Origin: Neocallimastix lanati (nom. inval.) | Lineage: Eukaryota; Neocallimastigomycota; Neocallimastigomycetes; Neocallimastigales; Neocallimastigaceae | Direction of reading: 5' to 3' | DNA: 64,000 nt | Assembly (NCBI GenBank): GCA_016946835.1 | Contig: JACVTC010000054.1 | Coordinates: 182,001 to 246,000 of the forward strand | Shown here: one piece after another, positions 35,965-52,556 of the stretch | Layout: every line of letters begins with the position of its first letter | How positions within the stretch are numbered: the first letter of the stretch is position 1 | The notes under the pieces: generated by a model | Seen by the model: the letters and a program-made list of their open reading frames with translations, nothing else | Databases searched by the model: none | What the model was told of the DNA's origin: nothing | Made by a program: the position numbers and the translations under genes

Positions 35965-37734
35965 TTATTTAAGAATATTCCAACTATTAGTTTGACTATT
36001 ATTATAACCAGTATAACTATCATAATAATTTAAATTTTTCTTTGATTTTGAAGATTTATTATTTGATTCTCCCATATTTATGTCATTCATAGAATTAGTA
36101 CCAAATGACATCTTTGTTGTAGGATTGGCATTAAAAAATAAATTACCTTTATTTTTTTCCGATAAAGGATTGAAATTGGAGTTATTACTTAGAATACCTT
36201 TAAAATTACCACTTCCGGAATTTTGAGAATAGTAACTAAAACCTGAAGGACTTCTATTGTGATTTAATAAGGTATTACTGTCATTTATGGAAGTATATAA
36301 GTATTTGTTACTAAGCTTTACACCAAGATTTGATTTATTCATACTCGTAAGATTACCACCACTTTTATTATAATTTTCTGCACTTGATTGTGCATGTTTT
36401 GAATGTAATAAGAATATTTGATCAATAAATATCATATAATAGGGTATATTAGCAACGGAGACTCTAATCTCATCAAATGAAAAATTCAAATCTTGATAAT
36501 TATCAATAATTAAATAATAAAATTTGGCAATAATCGTAATAGAAACAATAGGTAAAAAGAACATATTGACTAGAGAAGAAATAAGAATTCTATATTCTGA
36601 AATTGTTTTGAATTTCTTTAAAAATCCATAGTTAGAGTTTGTTATTTTGAATACATTCTTTTTTAAAACATAATATACCGAAATATCATATAATACAGAA
36701 GAATAAATGATAATTAAATGAATAACCCAATAATAAAAATAAAATTCGTTCATATGTTTCTTTCTATATACACCATCTTTATCATAGAGAGCCGTTGGTG
36801 GAACACAAAAATGACATATAATAATTGAAAATTTTGATATATTAAAAATTGCACAGGCGCAGTACACAAGTCTTATAGATTTATTTTTCACTACAGCCTT
36901 CGTACGAAGTAATGGATACCAATCGGCACATATTTCACCAGTAAACCATAGTAAAATTCCAATTTGTCTTGTTAATACCCATCTGAATGGGTGCATTTCA
37001 GGTGTTGTTGAATCAATTCTACATTCATAAGATTTAGTACTCTCATTAAAAGTATTAGCATAATATCTAGGAAAGAGATTTCCTAATTTATCTGCTATAT
37101 CACCCAATGAACTATTAATTAAAAAAAAATAATGATAAAAAAAATAATAATAATAAAAATAAATATATATATATATTATATTAGAATTATATTATTTAAA
37201 TATATATTAATTTTATTATATAACATATATTTAGGATTAGTTTTTAAAATTAACTCTTTAATTCTATTTGTATTTTTTTCCTTTAGATTTATTTATATAT
37301 TATTTATATTTTATAAATCTATTTTTCTTTTTTTTCCTTTATTCTATTTTTTTTTTATTTTCTTTTTTTTCAATTATTTTTAAAAATTTTTAAAACTATT
37401 AAAAATATATTTACCGTAATATAAAATGAGCTAAAATAATTTTCATTACTGGCTTTTTAAAATTAAATCTGTGTAAAATAAATATTAATAAAGTCCAGTA
37501 GAAGAAAAGAAATTGGAAGGGACAATGAATAGAATAAATGATAACTCTAATGGTATCAATTTTATTATTTAACTCTCCTTCTTTATCAAGGCTATTCAAA
37601 TAATTTAGATAACATGTCATATTTGTTCCTTTACTAGTCAACCACCTTATATAACCAGCATTACTTCTATTTGTTTCTATAAAGTAATGACCTTCTGTTT
37701 CAATTTTATTTGCAATATCTTCTGGCGTTAACAT
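35965..37734 (-). CDS. Seven-pass membrane protein, receptor-like, paralog B (2 exons)
   Basis: Exon 1 is 37415-37734 and exon 2 is 35965-37111, with a 303-nt GT-AG intron at the same phase-2 position as in paralog A, giving 488 aa. The core is strongly similar to paralog A: KKPVMKIILAHF(I)LR, then SLGDIADKLGNLFPRYY, RWVLTRQIG, ADWYPLLRTKAVVKNKSIR, YWVIHLIIIYSS, KTISEYRILISSLV and YYMIFIDQIFLL. The predicted topology is an outside N terminus with NxT/NxS sites and Cys, about seven membrane spans, and a Ser/Asn-rich cytosolic tail of about 130 residues. The extreme C terminus (YDSYTGY then NSWNILK) matches the paralog A end (YDNYNGY then EWNYLK) although the linkers do not align, so the end is probably a conserved docking motif. 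Function and ligand unknown. Confidence 0.82.
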
Positions 37735-39095
37735 TTTATTATGTTATTATCTTAAATAAGTGATTCTTTTTATATATAGGATAAATAAACAGAAAGAAAA
37801 AATAATAATTTATATATAATATATTTATACTATTTTTATATTATATATAATTATAATTATATATAATATTACTACTATATGTAATAATTTTTTTTATTGA
37901 TTTAGATAGTTACGAATACTTTTATTATTAATAATATATATTATTAATAATTATTAATATGATTTTATTAAATAATTAAAAAAGGAATAAAATATAATAG
38001 GTTTAGTATATATATATATTTATTTATTCCATTTTAAAACTCCTTTATATAACTATTCATGTAATACATGTATATATACTGTATTTTATTTTAATTTTTT
38101 TTTAAAAAAAAAAAACAAAAAAAAAGAAATAAAAATAAATATGAAGAAAATACAACAAATTTATATATATTTTTTTTAAAAAAATATTAACTATAAGCAG
38201 AAAATTTTTAAGATTATAAAAGATATTATTCAACACTTCCTTAAATAGTAAAAAGGTACACATTTTTATTAAATTATAATATATATATATATACTTATTG
38301 ATATTTATATTTAAAATTTAATATTTATATTAATTTTTGTATTATTTATTAGAGTAATATATTAATTTATTTATTTAAATTTATTTATTATATAAAGTAT
38401 TACTCTTATTTATTTAAAACGGTTTAATTTATTATTTACTATAAATTTAATTATTTATTTAATTATTTATTTAATTATTATTTTTAATAATATTTAAACT
38501 TTATTCATTTAATTAAATTAAAATAATATTTAAATATAGTTTTAATATTTTATTGATTAAAATAAGTTATAAATAAATCAAGGATAATACATTATATTCA
38601 TTCCTTTCGAAGTTTTTGTGTCTAATTATTCATTATTATTAGTATGTTGATATTGTTTTCTTTTTTTTTTTTTACTAAAGAATTTCGAATTTAGTTTAAG
38701 ATTTTTCTAATCATTAATATTAAATATATTTCTTTTTTATTAATTAACTCCAAATTAAATATACAATATATGAAAGGCTAAAATTGTTATTAGTATATAT
38801 TCTAAATCATAAGTTACTATCAAAATTATACTTAAATTTCACAAATAAAAATAAATATAAAATAAATAAAAAATAAATAATTGAAATGTTTTAAAGAAAA
38901 TTTAGGAATTATAGAAAATAAAAAAAAAATAAAAAATTTTTTCATATTAGATATAAACCTTAAATAGTATTATTTTATACATAAAATTGTGTTTCAATCT
39001 TTCAATTGTTTTTTAATTTATATTGTGTTACCCAATTTTATCTTTATTATTTAATAAAATATTCTATTTAATTAATTTAATTTTTTTTTTATTTT

Positions 39096-39135
<40 letters not shown>

Positions 39136-39183
39136 TTTTTTTTTTTTTTTTTATTTTCTATTTGTTTATTAGTCTGTTAAATC

Positions 39184-39215
<32 letters not shown>

Positions 39216-42203
39216 GTAGGTGATTATTATACATGCATTAATTTATGTTTTATTATTAATTATTATAGATTATGTGTATAAATATTAATTTTTTCATTAA
39301 CTAATAACTTCTAAATAAATAAATAAATAAATAAAAAACTAGAAAATAATTATAAATAATATGGTTATTTATATGGAAATATAATTATTTGAAACTCTGT
39401 AATTATAATGTTGATAATTTCATTATTATCATATTAAATTAATATAAAATCAATTAATTTATTTATTGTTTTATTTAATAAATATTTTTTACTTTTTTTT
39501 TATAGAAAAATTCAATTATTTTCTTTTAATATTTACTCAATATATTTATTTCTATTTATCTTTCCTTTATATTGTTAATTATTTATTTATAATGCTATTT
39601 AATAAATCTTATATTATTTATTTGTAACTCAAATTATATTTTATTTTAATTATTTATTATTCCATATTGTATTATAATTTATTATTATTTATTATTTATT
39701 ATTTATTATTTACTTAATTATTTATTATTTATAATTTATTATCTATTATTTATTATTCATTTCTATTATTTATTATTCATTTATTATTACTTATTTATTA
39801 TTATTTATTATTTATTTCCCCACTTCATTGTGTCCCATATTTCAAGATATTAACTATAAGAATATGAATTGCTTTATAAAATATATTGTTAATTAGTTAT
39901 GACAAAGTCATTATAAATAAAATTATCTCAACTATTGAGAAATAGTGACTCAAAGTTAACTATATTTTAATTTATCGATTTTTTTTAGTTAATTATATAT
40001 ACACATATACAAATATATATATATATATAAATAAAAGTAAAAATAAAAATAATAATAATAATAAAAATAAAAATAAAAATAAAAATAAAAATAAAGATAA
40101 AAATAAAAATAATAATAATAATAATAAAATAAAAATAAAAATAAAATTTAATTACTATTAATAAATATATTAATATATATATATGTTATATGTATAATTT
40201 GATCATCAAAGGTACATCCTTTTATATTTAAATTTCCTATATTACATAAAAATGTATCATTGAAAAAATTTATAATAAAAGGAATTTTTTTATATATATA
40301 TATACAATAATATTATTACGTCATATAAATTAACATAAATTAATAATTCATTATTTTAATTAATTTGTATATATTTAATATATAATAGTTATAATTGTAA
40401 TATAAATATATATATAGATTTTTTTTTAACACTTTATTTAATCATTTAGATTGTTTTTATAATATTATCTTTCACTAGTGAAATTCTCGAGGTTGTTAAT
40501 GAGTTTTTGTAAACTTAAATATATAGATCTTTTTACATATATGATCTTTTAATATATATCAAAACATTGATTTATAGTTAACAATAATTTATTCAATTTA
40601 TTTATTTAATTTATTTATTTCTTTTTTCTTATATTTTATTGTATTATAAATTGTATATATTGAATTTATTTATTGTATTATTAATTTGAATATGAATTTT
40701 ACTTTAATCTATTTTAATTTATTTTTTTTATTTTTTTTATAATAATTAAAGTTTAAAATTTGTACAATCTATCCATTATTTATTTTTTACAATTTATTGG
40801 CTTAAATGGTTAAAAAAAAAAAAAAAAAAATAGAAAATAAATTAAAATGGTATAATGAACATAATAAGGAAATAAATAAATTAAAAGTAATTTAAAATAG
40901 AATAATTCTAATAATGACTTAATTTTTTTTTTATTTGTTAAGAGAATATGTCATCTGTAAATATATAAAATATTCAAAATATTTATATTGTATATTATAA
41001 TTTGATAATTGATGTAACTTTATATAATAATTTTTTTTTCCTTTTTTATTTTTACCAAATAAAAAAAAAATAAATAAATAAATAATCATTTATGACATTA
41101 TTAAATTTTATTAAATTAGTTAATAAATAATATAGAAAAAGGAATAAAAATATTAGCAAATTTATTTGTAAATGACCCCAAAACTATTTTTATTTGTAAT
41201 TAAAAGAAACTAACATACGACATACGACATATATGTATATTTATAACAATCTTTTTCTTTTTCATATATTTTTTTTTAAGTTAATTTAAAGTGTGTAAAA
41301 CAAATAGCTTGCTATGACTTTATTATTTAAATCAAATACTTTAATATTGTATTCCAGAAACATTGTAATAAAGTAAAAAATATATATATTATTAACTTTT
41401 ATTGGATAATAAAAAGGAAATAAAAGGACAAAATTTTTAGAATTATTATATAATAATAATTAATATATATTTTAATCATGGAAAAATGAACTATTAGTTC
41501 TATATGATATTAAAAAATTATTTATTTTTATTATTATTATTGATAATTAATATAATAGATATTTATTGTATTAGATACGTATTTTATATAAAATTCAATT
41601 ATATTATTAAAAACTTATAAGTTTTAAGATTCTAAAAAAATGTAATTAAAAATTAAATGATATCATGTTTAATGTTTACAACTATAAAAAATTAATATAT
41701 TTTTTTTAGAATTGTTATAACATTACAAAAAATAGTTATTATATTATTTCATTCTTATAATTTTGTATATATTATATCAATATTATAATTATTAATTAAT
41801 TGATTAATTTAATTAATTCTAATTCATTTCCAATAAAATATATAAATATATATATATATTATATTTTTTATGACTAAGTTAAATATATGTGTTATTTTTT
41901 ATTAATAATTTAATAATCGAAATATACTTTTAATCAGTAACATGGTTTAATAGTGAATATCATATATAATAAATTACGTTAGTTTTAAATCATATTTCTT
42001 AAAAGAAAAAGTTAAAAAAAATATATTTTTTTAATAATATATAACTCTTTCTTCATCAGATAAATTCACTTTGGTTTAAGAACTTTAATAAGTAAAGTTT
42101 CTCTAATATAATTTTGAGTGAATGTATAAATAAACAATTTTCTTGTTTTTCTTAAATATATATAATTGGTTTAAATGTTAATTTTTATCTATTAATATAT
42201 ACA

Positions 42204-42234
<31 letters not shown>

Positions 42235-42903
42235 AATTTTTTTTTTTTTATTTATATTTTAAATAAATATGTATATTATTATTAATAATATTTTTATATT
42301 TTTATGAATGAATATCATTATTGTTATTTTTACTTTTTTTTTTGGTAGTACAATTATTATTATAATGAATTTTTGGATGTAAAAAAATAACGTCATCACA
42401 ACTATTTATTTATTTATTTATTTATTTGATACAATGAATAAAATATTAAATATGTTAAGCTCAATTCATTTTAAAAATTTTTTAATTAAATTATTTGCGT
42501 AGATCAAAGTTATAATGTATACATAGTTTATATTTTGAAAAAAAAAAAAAAAAAATAACAAAAGTAGTAGAATCCATTTAATAAAAAAAAAATTAATATG
42601 AAATAAAGTAAAAGGAAAATTTCATATAATATATATCATAAATCTTTTTATATATATTAACATTTTAAATATTTTTTTTTTTTAAAAATATAAAAAATAT
42701 AAAAAATTTTTTTTATATATATATTTTATTAAATAATATTTTTCTAATTTGAAATTTTAAAAATATTAAATTATTTATTTATATATTTAAGTCATTTTTA
42801 TAATTATTATAGAAATAATTATTTAATTATTTATCATATTTAATTTAATTCACATTTTATTATTTCTTAGTATATATTTATTTGTATAAATATATTATTA
42901 AAG
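37735..42903. other. 5-kb AT-rich desert
   Basis: No coding region, tRNA or rRNA is recognisable on either strand. Holds a TTATTTATTATT-type array (39,680-39,820), a (AAAAAT)n array (40,030-40,145), a (TTA)n run near 39,187-39,215 and many poly-T/poly-A runs. The last few hundred bases are the promoter region of the WD40 gene. Confidence 0.6.
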
Positions 42904-46415
<3,512 letters not shown>

Positions 46416-46439
46416 GGTTCTATTAATGTAAATAAATTT

Positions 46440-46482
<43 letters not shown>

Positions 46483-46809
46483 ATAAAACATAAAACGATT
46501 TAAAATGATTTATAATATAAAATATAATCTATTAACTTTTTATATATGTATATTATTGAATAATTATTAAAATATTTTCAAATAATATTTATTTTAGTTT
46601 TTATTTTTATTTTGAACAAACAGTAATTGATTTACTATTATTTAATTTACTTATTTACTTTGTCATTATTATTTTAAATATATATTTATATATAAATAAT
46701 TTATAATGTATGCCCTTAATTTAAAACTTTTATATTTATAAATATTTTTGTTTAAAAAAAAAAATTAATAAAACAAATAATATAATAAAAATTATAATAC
46801 TTTTCTAAA

Positions 46810-46842
<33 letters not shown>

Positions 46843-47401
46843 TATAAATCTGTGTATAATAATATAAAATTAAAGTAAAAAAAAATTCTGTTCTAAAAAA
46901 AAAAAAAAAAAAAAAATTTAAAAAAAAAAGAGCTTATTCTTATTTCATATGAAATTATTAAATGTTTCGTCATAAACAATAATATAATATAAATATATAC
47001 AAAAGAGCTAGAATTAATACCCTAAAAAATATATATTTAAATATATTAATAAATACATGAATAAATAAATTATTAAAAAAAATAATAATAATAATATAAT
47101 ATAATAAAAATTAAAAAATAATTAAATAAAAAATAAAAAAATAATTATTAAAACATTATATCATAATTCACAAATTTCAAATTAAAATAATTCAATTTCA
47201 AAATTTCATATTTATTTTTTTTTTTTTATAATAAAAAAATAATCTATTAAATGAAATAAAAATTAAACATTACCTATTTATATATATAATTAAATAAAAT
47301 AATTTATTATTTATTAATAAAATAAAAATAAAAATAAAAGTAAAAAAAGTAAAAAAAAAAAATAAAAATAAAAAATAAAAGAAAATACTAATAAAAAAAA
47401 A
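46416..47401. other. Intergenic, WD40 gene to MDM12-like gene
   Basis: About 1 kb, AT-rich. Contains a 39-nt poly-A just after the WD40 stop (about 46,443-46,481) and an AAT microsatellite (46,810-46,840). Holds the 3' end of one gene and the promoter of the next, both on the plus strand. No other gene. Confidence 0.6.
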
Positions 47402-48085
47402 ATGTCATTTGAAATTTTTTGGGATAAACTTGATTCCGATATTGCATTATCTTTTCAAAACTATTTAAATAATTATTTTAAAGATATTAAAAGACCGGAT
47501 TTTCTTGGAGAAGTTGTTTTTAGTGATGCCGATTTTGGTCAAATTCCACCGGAAATCACTATCACTGACATCTGTGATCCTATGCCCGAATTTTATGATG
47601 AGCAACTGGGAGGAAATGATAGCAGTTATTTAAATAGTCAAGAAGATTACCCCTATGAAAATGAAGTTCAACAAGAATTTGGTGAAGATTATTATATACC
47701 CCCTATTGATGACATGTTACCATCAAGGCATAACGAATGGAGTTCCAATTTTAACCGTTTAAGTTTTAACGGTTTCAGCAATTCACTAAATAATCAAAAT
47801 TTTTATAGAACTTCTAGTCTTCAAAATTTAGGTCAAAATTTTAATGTCTTAAGTCTCTCCGATATAACAAGTGTACGTAATGATAATACCACAGAAAATA
47901 CAGAAAACACAAAAAAATCAAATAAACCAAAAGAAATGTCAAAATCTTTTTACAGTAAGTAATTTTAATTGAATTTTAATTGAATAAAAATTTAAATATA
48001 TTATTATCTATTTATTTATTTATATATTTATTTATTTATATTTCTAATAAATAATAATTCATCAAAATAATTTCAAAATAAAAAT

Positions 48086-48163
<78 letters not shown>

Positions 48164-49653
48164 TATACTATTTTACTAAATAATTAATTATTTTGTTAAA
48201 TATTTATAATATAATTGAACATTATTAAATATATATTTAATATAATACTTTTTCTATTAAATTATTATTATTATATTATTTTTATTATTATTGTATTTAT
48301 AATAATAAACTATTAAATAAATAAATATAAATGTATAAATTTTTTAAAAAAAAAAAAAAAAAAAAAAAGGTGATATATCATTTGACTTCAATAATTTAAC
48401 TTCCTTTTTATTAAGAAATACTATTGGTGAAGTAGATAATCAAAGTAATGCAACAAGTGAAACCGAAAATGATAATAATATAAATAATACTACTATGGCT
48501 AATACTACTACTAATAGCAACAACAACAACAATAATAATAATAATAATACAAAAGAACATATTATTAAATCAATTGCTTCCTCAAGTCAACCTATTATAA
48601 CAGATATTTTAAAAAATGAATTGGATATAGGCACAGAAGAAGAAATAAGTAGTATTGATCATCCAGCAAGTACAGTTGATGCTGATGCTGGTAGTGAAAT
48701 TGAAACTAGTGAACCTCGTTCTCATGAAGACCTTAATGATAAAAATGAAAGTGAATTCTATAACAATACTACAATTTCAGGTTCTTCTCAACAAAATTCA
48801 AATAAACCTTCTCCACCAAAATCTTTAAATCTTGATATTCAAGTTGAGTTAGAAGTAGTATACCGGGGTAATCTTAGATTAACGGTATCTACAGCATTAA
48901 TTTTAAATAAACCAACACCAGCTTTTATGACGCTTCCTATAAAATTAGCTTTAAAGGGTATATCATTTAAAGGTAAAACATAAAACATATTAATATTAAT
49001 AATAATAATAATAAATATTAAATAAATATTATAAATAATAATAAATGATAGTCATAAATAATAATAATTATTAGATAATAATGAGAGTAACAATAAATAA
49101 AATAAAAATAAAAATAAAATATTAATATTAATAAGACTTTTTATTAAAAATAATTTCCCTTAACATAAATAATAAAAATAACTATTTAATGATTAAAATT
49201 AATATTAATAAATAATAATAAATATATATATATATTTTTATTATCAATAATATTATATTATTGCTATAATGAAATAGGTGTTGCAGTCATAGCATATATT
49301 GGAAAACAAATAAACTTTTGTTTCAAAGAACCTGAAGAAAGTGAAAGGTATTGTAAAATAAATTATTATTTAATATTTATAAATATATATATGATTATAT
49401 ATATTATTATATATTATGTATGTTTATTTACTTTTTCAAATCTTCAATATAATTTTAATTAATTAAATATTATTATATATATATTTAATATTAGTCTAAT
49501 TGAAGATGTACGACTTGAATCCGAATTGGGTGATGAAAATAAACAAGGTAAACAATTTTATATATATATATAACAAAAATAGATATTATTTACTTTTTTT
49601 TAATTATTCTAATAATTTTAAATTTAATATCAATTATACTAATCGTTTAATTT

Positions 49654-49684
<31 letters not shown>

Positions 49685-49694
49685 TTGTAAATTA

Positions 49695-49760
<66 letters not shown>

Positions 49761-49935
49761 GATTATATTAATAAATAAATAAATAAATATTCATTAATTG
49801 TATTTAAATTTCATAGTGCTTAAGAATATCAGTAAGATTGAGGGATTTTTAATAAGTAAAATTAAGGCAGCTATTGATGAATTATTAATATTTCCAAATT
49901 ATCATTCAATATATATCTCTAAGGATGATGATTAA
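47402..49935 (+). CDS. MDM12-like ERMES subunit, SMP lipid-transfer domain (5 exons)
   Basis: Exons: 47402-47954, 48370-48972, 49278-49347, 49495-49547, 49817-49935; all GT-AG; 1398 nt, 465 aa. The N terminus (MSFEIFWDKL, then DFGQIPPEITITDICDPMPE) and the C-terminal part from about residue 337 (DIQVELEVVYRGNLRLTVS, then PTPAFMTLPIKLALKGISFK, AVIAYIGKQINFCF, ESLIEDVRLESELG and LKNISKIEGFLISKIK) are the two halves of the Mdm12 SMP fold. Between them lies a low-complexity Asn/Ser/Glu-rich insert of about 270 residues, making it longer than yeast Mdm12 (271 aa). Mdm12 bridges Mmm1 (ER) and Mdm34 (outer membrane) and moves phospholipids between ER and mitochondria. In an anaerobic fungus the partner organelle would be the hydrogenosome (inference). 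The two-part conservation makes the identification fairly secure. Confidence 0.88.
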
Positions 49936-50032
49936 ACTTAATATTATTTAATTTAACCAATAGTTACATATACTATAACTATAATATAATAAAACACTAT
50001 CCTAATAAAAAAAATTTTTTTTTCATAATTAT

Positions 50033-50073
<41 letters not shown>

Positions 50074-52556
50074 ATGTATAAAAAAAATTAGTATATACCA
50101 AAAATAAACAAAAATAAATAAATTTAAATAAATAAGATAATAATTAATATAAATTTTGTTTTAACTTTACATTTTATCTGAAAAATTTTTATAATAAAAT
50201 TTTTTTAATTAAAGCATTTTATTTAAATAATTTTTAATAATATAAATAATATTTTTTTATTTTATTTTATAAAATATATATATATATATTTCTATTATTA
50301 ATTTTTATTAAAGTAAAAAAAATATATATATATGTATTTTTATAAAAAATAAAGTTAAAATCAAATCAATGTTTTTATTTTTTTATTTAAATACAAATTT
50401 TTTCTTATATATATTCTTCTATTTAAAAAAATAAAATTATTTTCATTAAGGATTTATGATCATTTACTTAATTTATATTTTTTATAATGAATTAAATAAA
50501 TTTTTTTTTTTTTTTGTATACTGAACTTTATATCATTAAATTTGTATTTTTTTTTTTTTTTTTTTTTTGTAGTATAATAATTATATACATATAATAATAA
50601 TAATAATAGTAGTAGTAGTGGTAGTAATAGTAATTTTTCTAAAAAATTGTAAGAAAAAAAAAAAAAAAAAAAAAAAAAAAGTTAATATTATATAATCATA
50701 TTTATATATATATAATAATTTTAATAAATATATAATGTTTTTTCTCCTATTTTTTGTTGCCTTTACCTAATATTATAGTTGTATATCATTTATTGGTGGT
50801 ATTGTTTTTGCCTTTAATTTTTATCTCTTATGTATATTAAAACAATAAAATATTTAACCAATAATATTTACTTTATATCAAAATATTATATAATTTTTTA
50901 TTTATATTGAATCATTTTAATAGTAATAATAACATTTATAATAATAATAATTGTTATTATAAAAAATATAATAATAACATTTATAATAATAATAATTATA
51001 AAAAATATAAAAAAAAGTTTAACTATTATTAAAATCTTTTTTTCATGATTTATTTTTTATTTCTATAATGAAAAATTTTCCTTAAAATCTTAACTGTCAA
51101 ATGAAAAATATATATATATATATATTAATTAAAAGTTAACCAATAAATGACGGACATTACAATTTTTTTTTAAATCATTATTTTGTTTAATAATAATTAT
51201 AATAAAAAAAAATATATTAATAAATTTTTTTTAATTATAATTATATTTTTTTTATTAGAAATAATACTAAAAAAAAATATACTAAAAGAATTATTATTAT
51301 TATAATATTACTATTAATGATTTTTTGTTTATTTTTATTTATGAATAATTTAATATTTTCAATTATTAATGTTTTAAATAAAAAGGAAAAAAGAAAACAA
51401 TAAAAAAAAAAATTAAATTTATTATATATGTATGTGTATTAGTATTTAATATATTTATATTATAATAGATTTAGTTAATAATGAAAATACTAATAAAAAT
51501 ACAAAAATAGATAAATAAATATAAAACTATTTTAAAATATTTACAAATTGGTACCTTTTTTTTTTTTTTTTTCCTGAATTTGTTTTTGTTTCATAATCTA
51601 TTCTCTATTGGTATTATCTTCTTACATGTATTGTTTGTACAACCATTATTAGAAATGTACGTAAATTAATAAATCTGAGACAATATTAAAATAAATATTT
51701 AAATAATAAATATTATGATTTAATAATAATTAATATACAAATATATAAAATATTATTAAATGATATATATATAAATAATATAATACACCTAATCCTTTAA
51801 CTAACCAATAATTAATAATAATTTAAGATAAAGTGATTATGTGATGATATGTATTAAATATAATTAACAAAATTTATATTTTAAAAAATTAATTTTTAAT
51901 TAATTAAAAAAATAAAAAAAAAATTTTCGAATAATTTAATTGATTTTGATTATAATTTATTAAAATTTTGTTTTATATAAAAAGAATAAGAATTTCCTTA
52001 AAAGCTTAAAATATTTATAAACTTTATAATATTTTTTTTTTCTTTTCTATCAATTTATTTCTTACCATTAAAGTTTAAATTAAAAAAAAAATACTGATTT
52101 TTTTTTTTATTTATCATTAAAGGTATATAATATTTAAATAATTTTATAGAAAATATAAATATTATTGTTTTTTTTTGCTTTTTTTTTTATCTAATTTTAT
52201 TTTTATTTATTAATTAAAAAAAAAACTTTATAAAACTATATATCAATATATATATAATTATTATTACAAAAATTTTAAATACTAATTGTTTTATTCTGTA
52301 TAATTTTATTCAAAAATTTTAATTATTTTTTTGGGGGTTAATTTTGTTTAAAATTTATAAAAATAATAATATTAAAGGGGAAAATATAATATATTTATCG
52401 AAAAAATATTAAAAAATAAAAAATAAATAAAAAAAAAAAAAAAAAAGAAAAAAAGAATAATACAACAAAATAATAATAACAATACATCAATAAATAATAA
52501 AAAATTAAAAATTAAAACAAATAATAAAAATATATTTTAACAATAATACATTAAAA
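49936..52556. other. Intergenic, mostly AT-rich, one possible small exon
   Basis: Contains long poly-A runs (50,034-50,072 and 50,654-50,680) and a possible spliced small membrane-protein gene near 50,570-50,850 (separate finding). The last 200 bases are the A-rich 5' leader of the secreted protein gene. Otherwise nothing recognised. Confidence 0.45.
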
